A stretch of 64,000 nt of DNA, from positions 58,230,784 to 58,294,783 of the forward strand of contig NC_073745.1 in the NCBI RefSeq assembly GCF_029784135.1, given 5' to 3'. The notes beneath the pieces were generated by a model. The model made no database searches. It was not told the origin of the DNA and saw only the letters and a list, made by a program, of their open reading frames with translations. Made by a program: the position numbers and the translations under genes. Origin of the DNA: Toxorhynchites rutilus septentrionalis. Lineage: Eukaryota > Arthropoda > Insecta > Diptera > Culicidae. Below are positions 1 to 8,775 of this stretch, one piece after another (within the stretch, counting starts at the first letter, position 1; every line of letters begins with the position of its first letter).

Positions 1-344
1 TATACTAAAGTAACACTTTTTTCTGGTGAGAAAAATTGGATTCGATAATGAAAATTATCTTATATTGCTTTGATGAGCTTTTTTTTCTTTATTTCATCCA
101 TACATAACACAGGCGCCATCTCGTCCAGGACCACAGAGGGCGGCTTTGGTACGTGATACGCACCATCTAATCTATCATTATCACTCGGTTATGGACACTG
201 GTGAAGTGAACAAACAATACCTAACAACCAGACAAAACGGAGCCAAATCATTATCGAAGAGTTTAATAATGTAATTCTTCAAACGTATCCAAAATCAGCG
301 TGCAGCAGATAGCCTAACGGAATCCTACGTCAACTATGCGGTCG
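1..344 (+). repeat. Histone 3'-flank-like repeat module (possible H4 end)
   Basis: This stretch matches, in inverted orientation, the block at about 39,300-39,480. Both share the TTTCTTTATTTCATCCATAC segment, the CAAATCATTATC segment and the junction AATCCTACGTCAACTATGCGGTCGTGTC-type sequence (here about 321-348). The 39-kb copy carries a histone-type 3' stem-loop; here that part is missing between AAAACGG (about 234-240) and the following CAAATCATTATC. At about 120-162 the bases resemble the 3' end of a histone H4 reading frame (QGRTLYGFGG-like) with small indels, but this is weak. I read it as a decayed histone-derived module. The H4 assignment is tentative. Confidence 0.4.
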
Positions 345-1640
345 TGTCTTGGGCACAACCCTCCTGTGACTTTTTTAATCGATGGTTCACTCGCTGGTTA
401 ACGTTCCAACAGGAGATTCAACACGTGAGTAAAATCATGAGTTACGTGAGTGAATTACGAGGTTCGAAATTCGAAAATAATATAGAGTTTGATTGTTCAC
501 ATATAACATTGTTTTGTTTCAGGTGAAATGGGAAAGTGTAATTTCCAAACTGAATGGCTGGATTGCAAAATATTTTTTCAAGCGTAGTGCACTGTGTCAG
601 TACACATCTGGTTCTGTAGAAATAACACAAATAGCTAAACAGCTGATTATTAAAGATGATATGTTGTTCAACGAATAGAATACGCTAAGGAACGTTCCGG
701 AAGCCTCCGAAATCGAGATGGACCGAATTAATGTTTTTTTGGGATCAACTCGGGTCATTAAAACAACTCTGGATTGGATTCGGATGGACACTCAGACGTT
801 GAGAAAGGGTTTTCAACCTCTTATTCTGAAGGAGGACAGAACCTCGGTGAAAAATCGAACCCTTAATGTCTTAATGACTGTTTAAAATGTTTTGTGTATC
901 ATAATAAGCCTTACCTAGTTCCGATCACCGATGAACTGCTGTCGTTGGCTTAGAAAGCGCATAGAAGCTACAGATGTAATTTGGAAAAGGAAAAGAAGAA
1001 TTAGCAAAAAAAAGCAGAAGAGAAGGAGCAGATAGCTGAAGAGGAGAAGAAACTAAGAGAAATAGAGGGTATAAAAAGTACCTCCACGGAGAAAGAAGAA
1101 CAACTCAAACTGATCCAAAAGAAGTTGCGTTACGTTGACGGTGACGTTGTATGTCTATTACACTTAAAGGGTTAAATTCAACCCTTCTATCAAACATATA
1201 TTCGAATTGAAACTTTGTCCTTGATCAAATCTCCATTCAAAAATGTCCGTTTGAAAAAATTCATTGAAATGAAAAATGAAAAAGGATATAAAACTGGAAC
1301 AAGCGACGCTGGAAGCAGGCTCAATTGTCCGAAAGAAATACGCGTCACAAAAACGGACAATTTATACAATATAAGAAAACATCCTAAAAAAGAAAGACTC
1401 TTTCATTACAAGTTTTTTTCAAAGCAACCAACTTTTTTATGGTTTAATTTCGATAAATTCAATACTTTTAGAAAAGTCTGGTAACACAGTAGGAATACTT
1501 GTTACAAAAGTAATATGTTTATTTTGTCTTTTTGTTGAAGCTTCAAATTTCTATTTTTTAAAGTTGGTACTACTGTCAGGGGTACTAATGTCAATTTTGA
1601 GCGCGACCTGCCATTTAGCTTACTTACACCGTCATTAAGA
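345..1640. other. Unassigned, no supported gene
   Basis: No complete gene is visible. The + strand between about 522 and 882 reads as short coding-like pieces interrupted by stops (for example VKWESVISKLNGW and then RINVFLGSTRVIKTTLDW), preceded by a TTTGTTTCAG-like acceptor at about 513-522. About 985-1,110 is rich in Lys/Glu codons. I do not recognise a family. It could be a decayed gene or mobile-element relic. Confidence 0.3.
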
Positions 1641-1649
1641 ACAAACTAA

Positions 1650-2032
1650 CTTTATTCCCTTGGGGATTATTGAAAAGGATAACTCTATTGATCAAAGATA
1701 CCGTGTGAAATTTTGTGTTGCGAACAAAAATTATTGTACCGAAATGTGGAAATTGTGGCATCTCATAGAGAACATTCGTCGCAAATGGCCAGATTTTTCG
1801 AAGAAGAATACTTGGATGTTGCACCACGATAACGCGCCAGCTCATCGATCGATCATTGTGAACGAATTTCTGACCAACGAATGTTATTGAACCAGCGCCG
1901 TACTTTCCGGATATGGCCCTGTGAGACATTTTCCTATTCATGAAACTTCAATTACCGCTTCGTGGGATCTGTTTTGACAGCATTGAAGGCATAAAACATT
2001 GCCTAAATTCGGGCGTTAGCTCACAATGCGTG
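1650..2032 (+). pseudogene. Mariner-family transposase remnant
   Basis: The + strand encodes WMLHHDNAPAHRS (about 1,816-1,854), the mariner motif around the second catalytic aspartate. A shifted, stop-interrupted stretch follows that reads like PHPPYSPDLAPCD, then KLQLPLRGICFDSIEGIKHCLNSG-like residues (about 1,943-2,012) typical of the C-terminal third of such transposases. Only this fragment is recognisable; the first aspartate block, N-terminal helix-turn-helix and terminal repeats were not found. At least one frameshift and one stop make it inactive. Family-level assignment to mariner-like transposases is fairly safe; the subfamily is not. Confidence 0.6.
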
Positions 2033-2393
2033 CCGATGCGTATAATGAATTATTTTCCATTTACCGATAATAGGCATTTATCAGTTATTGTATTGTATGT
2101 TGCCCAATCAGTTCGTGCTCAATTCACGTTTTTATCGTGTAGGTTGGTCGTGTTGCTACTAACAATTTATGTAGAATGTCATAATATCTAGCATGTTATT
2201 TGGTTATGTAAAAAAAGACGGGTGGGTAATGTCGGGGACATAACCGGAGTGACGTAGGACTATACAAAGGGGACAGCTTTTGTTAAATATATATTTTAAA
2301 TATATTGTGTTATTTTCTTCTACTACGTGAATACCTACCTATCTACCTGAAAAATGGATTAGTTTACTGTTTACTCTTTATGAATATGTTGAT

Positions 2394-2409
2394 GGTTCTG
2401 AAAAGAACC
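2394..2409 (-). terminator. Histone-type mRNA 3' stem-loop (- strand)
   Basis: On the - strand this reads GGTTCTTTTCAGAACC, a six-base-pair stem with a TTTC loop that fits the metazoan replication-dependent histone 3' processing signal. It lies downstream of the H2A-derived sequence on the same strand. Near-identical copies occur at 7,642-7,657 (+) and 30,827-30,842 (-). Confidence 0.75.
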
Positions 2410-2644
2410 TTTGGTGTTGTGTTTTTGTTATCACTCGATATTCCCATCTTGTTCGGTTAAACCTTCCTGTTTAGCTATTGCGTTTGCCACTCGCCACAGC
2501 TTTCACAGTTGGAAAATTTCTTCCCATCCAGCTTGTGACATGTTGTTCAGTAAATTACATTTAATGCGACGTGCCGGAGAAACACTTTGCCACTCACTGA
2601 AACTAATTGTTGCCTTGATGAGCGCCGAACCGAAGCTGCTCTGT

Positions 2645-2865
2645 TCTTGATGCGGGTTTTCTGATTGTCGTGAGCACCTTTGCAAGCCAACTCGAGCACT
2701 CCGACGGCCGAAACTCTATAATCGCTGTTAAGTATACTGGTGCTCCGGCACCAATCCGATCGGCCTAGTTACCCTTGCGGAGCAATCAGTGAATGCGACC
2801 AACAGGGAACTGGAGACCTGCACGGTTCGAGTGAGACATCCTTTCCCTTAACTTGTCCTCCTTTG
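2645..2865 (-). pseudogene. Histone H2A pseudogene fragment
   Basis: On the - strand, residues SNRAGLQFPVGRIH (about 2,786-2,830) are an exact-looking histone H2A core motif. After a stop the frame continues as RKGN-, RIGAGAPVYL-like and, one frame over, VLELA-KGAHDNQKTRI-like residues. H2A forms the H2A-H2B dimer of the nucleosome; family members are about 125 residues. Here the N-terminal tail is degraded, there is an in-frame stop after GRIH, and the segment equivalent to IEYLAAEV reads IEFRP because one base is missing. The C-terminal docking domain is not recognisable. It is not functional. Confidence 0.8.
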
Positions 2866-3117
2866 TTACGTCCACGATGCCGATGCCGTACAACCACACG
2901 GGTTTACGGTTTGAAAGAAAATAAGATATTTTTTTTTGGGGTCCGCGTGTTTTATACTCTAGCGGTACACACTCACCGGATAGAGACAAATCGGCAGACT
3001 CAGCCAGAGGGGCGAGTCCAACGAGACGAACGAATGAGCGTTAAAAGGGAGCGATGGCAAAAAAAATACATTCATTACGATTTGTTCGCTCGTTGGATTC
3101 ACATGCAGGCTAAAAAG

Positions 3118-3133
3118 GGTTCTTTTCAGGATC
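3118..3133 (+). terminator. Histone-type 3' stem-loop (+ strand)
   Basis: GGTTCTTTTCAGGATC can form the histone-type six-pair stem (with G-T pairs) and TTTC loop. No histone coding frame is recognisable directly upstream, so this is an orphan signal. Confidence 0.5.
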
Positions 3134-3727
3134 ACAAAATTATCTTCAATCTAAAGAGTTTATTGTTTTGTTATCACTCGATATCCCCATCTTGTTCGGC
3201 TAAACCTTCCTGTTTAGCGATTTGTTGCCACTCGCCACGGCTTTCACAGTTGGAAAATTTCTTCCCATCCAGCTTTGTGACATGTTGTACAGTAAATTAC
3301 ATTCAATGCGACGTGCCGAAGCGCCACTCAGTGCCGCATTGGAGGCGATTTTAACCTGTAATTGAACATTTGCGATGACAGTTTTACAGTGTCGACATTC
3401 AATGTGGGGTCATAATTTGTATCTCTATGTTTACAAAAATGTCCAACTAAATAAGTCGCATTACAGGTCCGTCCAATTAGCTAAATGTCGAACTAATTGT
3501 AAATTACTGTACTTTCAATCTGGAAACAATTTAAGAATTGGTGAAAATTGAATAATCAGGAAAGTCCCCAACTATCAATAAGCTCAGAACAACTGCCAAA
3601 TTCACATACTCATCAGATCCTGGCAAACAAATTATGAAAAAATCAATTTGTGTTTTATTATTATTTTGGATAATGTTTTAGAAAGCATTGAACTGTATTT
3701 CCTAAACTCTTTTTTGGAAGGTTTAAT

Positions 3728-3743
3728 GGCCCTGAAAAGCGCC
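3728..3743 (-). terminator. Histone-type 3' stem-loop (- strand)
   Basis: The - strand reads GGCGCTTTTCAGGGCC, very close to the canonical GGCYCTTTTCAGRGCC signal. The same stem-loop and about 160 bp upstream of it recur on the + strand at 7,100-7,260. I could not assign the upstream sequence to a particular histone. Confidence 0.65.
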
Positions 3744-3874
3744 TTGTTTTATGGAATGGTTCCAATTTAGAAAACTTAGTACTCGTGGTTTTGAAAACAA
3801 CCATTTCGAACGCCCTCGATGCCGCCTTGTTCTAGATTTGCCACCAAAGCAGTTTGTATAAAGAACAAACTTTT

Positions 3875-3890
3875 GACGTAGGACTACGTC
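3875..3890. repeat. 16-bp interrupted inverted repeat
   Basis: GACGTAGGACTACGTC: two 7-bp arms (GACGTAG/CTACGTC) around a GA spacer. It lies exactly between an H2A-side module and an H1 module. Full or near-full copies occur at 6,613, 10,984, 25,037, 25,993, 31,744, 40,266, 40,762 and, degenerate, at 29,419, 41,366 and 58,849. Confidence 0.8.
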
Positions 3891-4084
3891 TTTCATTTCT
3901 ATACCGGGGTGTAAAATCAAAGTTTCGAAAACGAAAGCGTTACGCCGGAGACCGAGATTTTGAGCGTTAATAGCTCCTAAACAACTGAACGAAATGGTAT
4001 GATAAACACTTCATTCAAAAGATAAAATGTCTACGCGTTATATACTTGTTACTTTTTGATCCAAAAACTTGTTTCAATAGTCTT

Positions 4085-4180
4085 AAAATTGCTTTCAAAA
4101 CAGGCTATTGAAATCACCAATCGGTATATAAGCGAGCGGCGCTCGGAAATCCACTCAGTTCTAATTGAACAGCGATTGGA
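4085..4180 (+). promoter_or_regulatory. Histone H1-like promoter remnant
   Basis: A TATA box (TATATAAG, 4,125-4,132) is followed about 20 bp later by an initiator-like CCACTCAGTT (4,151-4,160), leading into H1-derived coding sequence. The same arrangement is found inverted at 10,690-10,800 and 41,090-41,135. The core elements look intact, so transcription is possible but unproven. Confidence 0.55.
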
Positions 4181-4300
4181 GCATGTTGTCGCTGTTGCGG
4201 TGAAGCTCTTTATTTATCATGAAGGCGCGGATGAACGGTGTCACCAAGAGCCTGTTTGTGCACCCTAGGCCAGAAGGGAATCTATCAGGAGGAGAGTGAT
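4181..4300 (+). pseudogene. Histone H1 pseudogene fragment
   Basis: Downstream of the TATA box the bases read VAVAVKL-, then (one frame over) FIMKARMNGVTKS, matching the linker-histone globular-domain segment VAKLAPFIKKALKNGVTSG. H1 binds linker DNA at the nucleosome dyad. The start, N-terminal tail and first helices are absent: the leader joins almost directly to mid-domain. Frame is lost soon after and the basic C-terminal tail is missing. The same internal deletion is seen in the copy at 10,600-10,700. Identification rests on a short match plus the clearer H1 copy at 41 kb with the same promoter. Confidence 0.55.
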
Positions 4301-4339
4301 GCCACAAACGGTTCCCTGGGAAGACATCGCTACACACAC

Positions 4340-5475
4340 ATACACGCGCGGCTATTAACAGGTGGTTATCGAGTTGGCATTAACCACTGGTGGGCTTCCA
4401 GTATCGAGGAAAATGTGGAAATATCTAATCGTTACTGAAAATAATCTGCCAGTTCCTTTGGGAATTTTCAAAATATATTCATGTGAAAGAGTTTAATTGA
4501 ATGTTTTCTATCCATGTAACACTGTGACCAAATACATTTGGTTTTGTGGTTTTTCAATCAATCGCAATTAACAGGATAGCTTCAGAAGATTATTCTTCCC
4601 CATCAGTAGGATATTTCCGTATCCAATATTGTATGCGCCCGCAATCGATTATTGCTCAGTCGCCGAAAGTTCCGAGCTCAGAGAGTTCATTCCCCTCTAG
4701 TTTGCCTTCCAAATTGCCATCGTAAACCACACCTTCTCTCGATTCAATCACACACAAAAAAATCATACTTAAGCGATATTCTGGTGGTGAGACACATTCA
4801 TTTTTCGTGAGGACATCGACAAGACAACATCGTTGCCTAACGTGCTGGAGGAGGTGGACGGCGAAGGATCGACACATACACGCGCAGAATTCTTTCCGTT
4901 TGGATGCCATTCAGCATCGAGAAAGTTCCGGAAAGATCTAATCATTGCTGGAAAATAATCTGCCAGTTCCTCTGGGAATTTAAAAATACATTCATGTGAA
5001 AGAGTTCATTTGAATTTTTTCTATCCATGTAACACTGTGACCAAATATGTTTCAATCAAGTGCTATTAACAGGTGGTTATCGAATTAGTATTAACCACTG
5101 GTGGGCTTCCAGTATCGAGGAAAATGTGGAAATATCTAATCGTTACTGAAAATAATCTGCCAGTTCCTCTGGGAATTTAAAAATACATTCATGTGAAAGA
5201 GTTTATTTGAATGTTTTCTATTTATGTAACACTGTGACCAAATATTTTTCAATCAAGTACTATTAACAGGTGGTTATCGAGTTAGTATTAACCACTGGTG
5301 GGCTTCCAGTATCGAGGAAAATGTGGAAATATCTAATCGTTACTGAAAATAATCTGCCAGTTCCTCTGGGAATTTAAAATTACATTCATGTGAAAGAGTT
5401 TATTTTAATGTTTTCTATCCATAAAATATCCATATAATACATTTGGGTTTGTGATTTGTCAATCAAGTACAGTTA
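4340..5475. repeat. Tandem about 198-bp units downstream of H1 fragment
   Basis: The landmark ATTAACAGGTGGTTATCGA begins at about 4,353, 5,064 and 5,262. Each copy is followed by ATTAACCACTGGTGGGCTTC, a run CTGCCAGTTCCTCTGGGAAT and a tail that ends before the next landmark. The last two copies are spaced 198 bp. The first is separated from them by an inserted block (about 4,580-4,930) that recurs at 9,890-10,270 in opposite orientation. No coding potential. Confidence 0.7.
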
Positions 5476-5739
5476 GCAGGTTAGCTTCTGAAGATTATTC
5501 TTCAGAACAAGGTTTTTCGTATCCTATATTGGATGCATAAAACCTTGTGCCTCCAACGTAACGCTCTCGTTTTCGAAGTCTCCCAAATATTCATTTATTC
5601 ATTCATTCAGAATGGATTTAGATTCAACTTCAAACAAATGATCTCTAAATCAACGATAGTCCTACGTCACCCTTGCGGTTATACCATAGATATAACCCAC
5701 TTCCTGTTTTTTCTTCTGCTACCTGCTGCCGTTTTGCGA

Positions 5740-5882
5740 TTGCGTTTGCCACTCGCCACTCGCTGCAACTGCCTGTTGTCTTGATGTCCACCGAACCGAA
5801 TGTGTTCTGTTCCGAATGCGGGTTTTATTATCGTCGCGAGCAGCTTTGCCAGCTAACTCGATAACATCGGCGGCCGAAACTA
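5740..5882 (-). pseudogene. Histone H2A pseudogene fragment (copy 2)
   Basis: On the - strand AADVIELAGKAARDDNKTRI is encoded at about 5,818-5,878, matching the H2A alpha-2/alpha-3 region. The preceding bases carry the same ATAGTTTCGGCCG lesion as the other H2A copies. Upstream of this the sequence runs into a 12-bp minisatellite, and downstream it becomes unrecognisable before the boundary motif at about 5,660. Inactive. Confidence 0.7.
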
Positions 5883-5885
5883 TAT

Positions 5886-5925
5886 GTCGCCTGCTAGGTC
5901 GCCTGCTAGGTCGCCTGCTAGGCGA
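5886..5925. repeat. 12-13-bp minisatellite, 3 copies
   Basis: GTCGCCTGCTAG is repeated three times in tandem exactly where the H2A fragment on the - strand breaks off. Confidence 0.85.
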
Positions 5926-5988
5926 ACCGATGTGGTGTACGGTTTGAATGAGAATGATCGTTACGGAAGGAAGGAAGGTATTGTATTA

Positions 5989-6037
5989 TAGAGACTTTAA
6001 ACTTTTGCAGTTCATTCGTCTCTCGCCTTGAGAAAGG
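5989..6037 (-). repeat. SINE/LINE 3'-tail-like repeat
   Basis: The reverse complement GAGACGAATGAACTGCAAAA followed by GTTTAAAGTCTC resembles the tails at 23,546-23,606 and 58,901-58,957. Source element not identified. Confidence 0.4.
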
Positions 6038-6179
6038 CCCTTTGAAAACTCTACTCTACTCTATTACTCTACTCCAGCGCTACCACCTCCGCCCTCTTGC
6101 CTTGAGAAAGGCACTCGATCCCTCGCCGTCCAGCTCGTCCAGCAACGATGTTGTCCAGTCGGAGTCCACACAAAGAATG

Positions 6180-6350
6180 ATCGTTACGGCAGCGGAGCAG
6201 GGATTTTTAAGCTGACTAGCTGGCTCGAGAATTACGCATGTGTGAGACTGCGACCAATGTCTCGTTCATTTTTTTCTTTTTCCTTCCGAATCGTGCTTCA
6301 TTCTATTTCGCTGCTGCTCTGGTTGCCCGTTTTGGTCGGTACGATTTGAG
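6180..6350 (-). promoter_or_regulatory. H2A-type promoter segment (copy 2)
   Basis: On the - strand the order CATTGGTCGCAGTCTCACAC, CTCGAGCCAGC, AGCTTAAAAATCC, GCTGCCGTAACGATCATTC matches the leader region in front of the H2A start at 6,793 and the copy at about 31,310-31,400. AGCTTAAAAAT is the likely TATA substitute. Here it leads into sequence that is not the H2A start codon region. Confidence 0.5.
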
Positions 6351-6612
6351 GAGCACAAAATTGACCAATCAAAAATGGGCACATAGTGCATTTTGACAAT
6401 GCTTGATATTTCGCAATTATTCAATTATTTATCTCAAGAAAAATGAAATGTTATTCGTTATGATAGATGCGTAGATATATTTCCTATCAATTGATGCAAA
6501 AACCTTTGCGATCTAATGAGAAATGCTCGAGTTATAAGCGTTCCAAATCTTGCATTTTTTCCTACTTGTTCAGTGCCTAGATTTCCATTTCACCCCCTAT
6601 ATCTTCCGGTTA

Positions 6613-6628
6613 GACGTAGTCCTACGTC
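6613..6628. repeat. 16-bp interrupted inverted repeat
   Basis: GACGTAGTCCTACGTC, the complementary orientation of the 3,875 copy. It lies about 165 bp upstream of the H2A start codon at 6,793 and close to the start of the promoter-like segment. Confidence 0.8.
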
Positions 6629-6639
6629 AAAAAATGAAC

Positions 6640-6792
6640 GAAACATTGGTCGCAGTCTCACACATGCGTAATTCTCGAGCCAGCCAGTCAGCTTAAAAAT
6701 TCCCGCTCCGCTGCCGTAACGATCATTCTCATTCAAACCGTACACCACATCGGTTCGCATCACAACACATCAACAAACCAACACAAGCAGCC
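6640..6792 (+). promoter_or_regulatory. Histone H2A promoter and leader
   Basis: Contains ACATTGGTCGCAGTCTCACA, CTTAAAAAT (6,692-6,700, possible TATA equivalent) and a leader rich in CAACA/ACCAACAC typical of insect 5' leaders, ending in CAGCCATG at the H2A start. It is the best preserved of the H2A promoter copies. Confidence 0.55.
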
Positions 6793-7010
6793 ATGTCTGG
6801 ACATGGTAAAGGAGGAAAAGTGAAGGGAAAGGCAAAATCCCGCTCGAACCGTGTTGATCTGGAGTTCCCCGCAAGGGTAGCTAGACCGAGCACGTTAGTA
6901 CCAGGGCACCAGTCCACCTAGCCGGCGTTATATAGTTTCGGCCGCCGAAGTGATCGAGTTAGCTAGCAAAGCTGCTCGCGACGATAAGAAAACCCGCATT
7001 CGGAACAGCA
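6793..7010 (+). pseudogene. Histone H2A pseudogene with intact start
   Basis: Starts MSGHGKGGKVKGKAKSRSNR, the H2A N-terminal tail with one substitution (canonical MSGRGKGG). It then diverges: a block of roughly two dozen bases equivalent to PVGRIHRLL is deleted, and the original frame stops at 6,919-6,921. Out of frame, the nucleotide sequence still follows H2A through GAPVYLA, VI-F, AAEVIELASKAARDDKKTRIR (to about 7,005). The shared one-base deletion in ATAGTTTCGGCC is present. It has its own promoter and leader upstream and two histone stem-loops downstream on the same strand (7,236 and 7,642). It could yield a short N-tail peptide but no H2A. Confidence 0.85.
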
Positions 7011-7235
7011 CACATTCGGTTCGGTGCACATCAAGACAACAGGCAGTTGCAGTGAGTGGCGAGTGGCAAACACAATCGCAAAACGGCATCAGGTAGCAGA
7101 AGAAAAAAGTTTGTTCTTTATACAAACTGCTTTGATGGCAAATCCAGAACAAGGCGGCATCGAGGGCGTTCGAAATGGTTTTTTTCAAAACCACGAGTAC
7201 TAAGTTTTCTAAATTGGAACCATTCCATAAAACAA

Positions 7236-7251
7236 GGCGCTTTTCAGGGCC
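7236..7251 (+). terminator. Histone-type 3' stem-loop
   Basis: GGCGCTTTTCAGGGCC, one mismatch from the canonical histone 3' processing hairpin. It lies about 230 bp after the recognisable H2A sequence on the same strand. Confidence 0.65.
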
Positions 7252-7641
7252 ATTAAACCTTCCAAAAAAGAGTTTAGGAAATACAGTTCAATGCTTTCTA
7301 AAACAATATCCAAAATAATAATAAAACACAAATTGATTTTTTCATAATTTGTTTGTCATATGATGAGTATGTGAATTTGGCAGTTCTGAGCTTACTGATT
7401 TTCACCAATTCTTTCATCGCAAATGTTCAATTACAGGTTAAAATTACCTCCAATCCGATACTGAGTGGTGGTAATGCGACGTGCCATTGAATGTAATTTA
7501 TTGTAAAATATGTCACAAGCTGGATGGGAAGAAATTTTCCAACTGTGAAAGCTGTGGCGAGTGGCAAACGCAATAGCTAAACAGGAAGGTTTAACCGAAC
7601 AAGATGGGAATATCGAGTGATAACAAAAACACAACACCAAA

Positions 7642-7657
7642 AGTTCTTTTCAGAACC
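7642..7657 (+). terminator. Histone-type 3' stem-loop
   Basis: AGTTCTTTTCAGAACC, the 2,394 stem-loop with its basal pair lost (A opposite C). It belongs to the inverted right end of the composite histone block. Confidence 0.6.
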
Positions 7658-7848
7658 ATCAACATGTTCATAACGAGTAAACAGTAAACTAATCAATTTG
7701 TCAAGTAGATAGGTAGGTATTCACGTAGGAGAAGAAAATAAAGAATATATTTAAAATATATATTTAACAAAAGCTGTCCCCTTTGTATAGTCCTACGTCA
7801 CTCCGGTTATGTCCCCGACATTACCCACCCGTCTTTTTTATATTAAAA

Positions 7849-8079
7849 GTCGGAAATTCGGAATAAAAGTGGAATTGGTTTTTTTAGACGAATAAAAAAT
7901 TTGGATCTCAAAGGGTTAAAGTTGCTATTTTCTGGTCACTCAGTCAGGACCAAATAATAGCTATTTGGTTATAGCCATCGTTCTTTGATAATGCATACTG
8001 CTTGATACTCCAGGTGTTGTAACAATTATGTTTGGTTTTTTTTTTTCAAATAAACATTTCGATAGAAGGCCACTAATTA
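7849..8079. other. No feature recognised
   Basis: AT-rich DNA between the histone block and a retroelement 3'-UTR-like segment. Nothing supported. Confidence 0.4.
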
Positions 8080-8700
8080 AGAGTGATAATTATTTATTCA
8101 TATCCAAAATATATATTTTTATTAAGGCTATGGCGGGTCCAGGAGTTCAGTATTTCGACAATGTTTGCTTACAACTATGTTAGTAATATGTAACCGATTA
8201 CTCGCGGTTGGCTCGTGGTTAGTATTACAAGTGTTCTCATAATCGTAATGTTGCAGTCTCCAATGCTCTGTACGTGTGCCCGACACGGAATACTTCCTAT
8301 TGGAATGCAGCTAACTATTAATCAGTAACGCCCCTAGGTCTGTTCCCCATATCTAGCGTGGTGCGTCTTCTCGACTCGAGGAATCCAGGATAGAATGGTC
8401 ACTAGCCGGCGCAATCATCAGCTCGTGTAGAGTTGTCATGAGCAGTACAAACTTTAGTTCTTGTTGAATCATCAGTGGACTGCACAACCTTCGGCCCGTG
8501 TATCTGTAAAGAGTGTAGAATTGACAGGTGGCTCATAATTGACACTATCTAGAGAAGACGTCTGAGGTTGGTGGAACGATAGTGTTTAGATTTGTTATTA
8601 AATAGTTCCTAACGTTGTCATGGTTATGTTTCAATTCGTCGAAGAAGGAAAACAAAAACGCATCTGATTGCAACTCAAGCTGGACAGCAATGATCTCAAA
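8080..8700 (-). repeat. Non-LTR element 3'-UTR-like segment
   Basis: ACCGATTACTCGCGG at 8,193-8,207, followed by TTGGCTCG, matches the 3' UTRs of the non-LTR copies at 16,473 and 61,842, with the same orientation (element on the - strand). The rest (about 8,220-8,560) has a repeat-like look but could not be tied to a coding part. No reverse transcriptase sequence is present. Confidence 0.45.
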
Positions 8701-8775
8701 GTTGTTGCATGTAGATAACTTGGAATATGATTTTTGTTTGGCGAAATCAGTTTAAGGTTACATGCAATACTAATA

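Larger units (their letters stand above)
2205..7848. repeat. Composite histone-derived block with inverted ends
   Basis: The left end (2,213-2,300, GACGGGTGGGTAATGTCGGG then ACATAACCGGAGTGACGTAGG) reappears in reverse complement at 7,788-7,843. Inward from both ends the sequence stays similar for about 400 bp, including histone-type stem-loops at 2,394 and 7,642. Inside lie H2A fragments in both orientations (about 2,650, 5,740, 6,793), an H1 fragment (about 4,183), and boundary motifs at about 2,250, 3,875, 5,660, 6,613 and 7,790. The flanks are A-rich on both sides and no clear target duplication was found. It may be a rearranged histone gene cluster or a set of adjacent non-autonomous elements that captured histone DNA. 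Confidence 0.65.

Noticed and set aside
900..1130. Lys/Glu-rich coiled-coil-like coding stretch
   Set aside because: No open frame survives and no family is recognisable; composition alone is insufficient.
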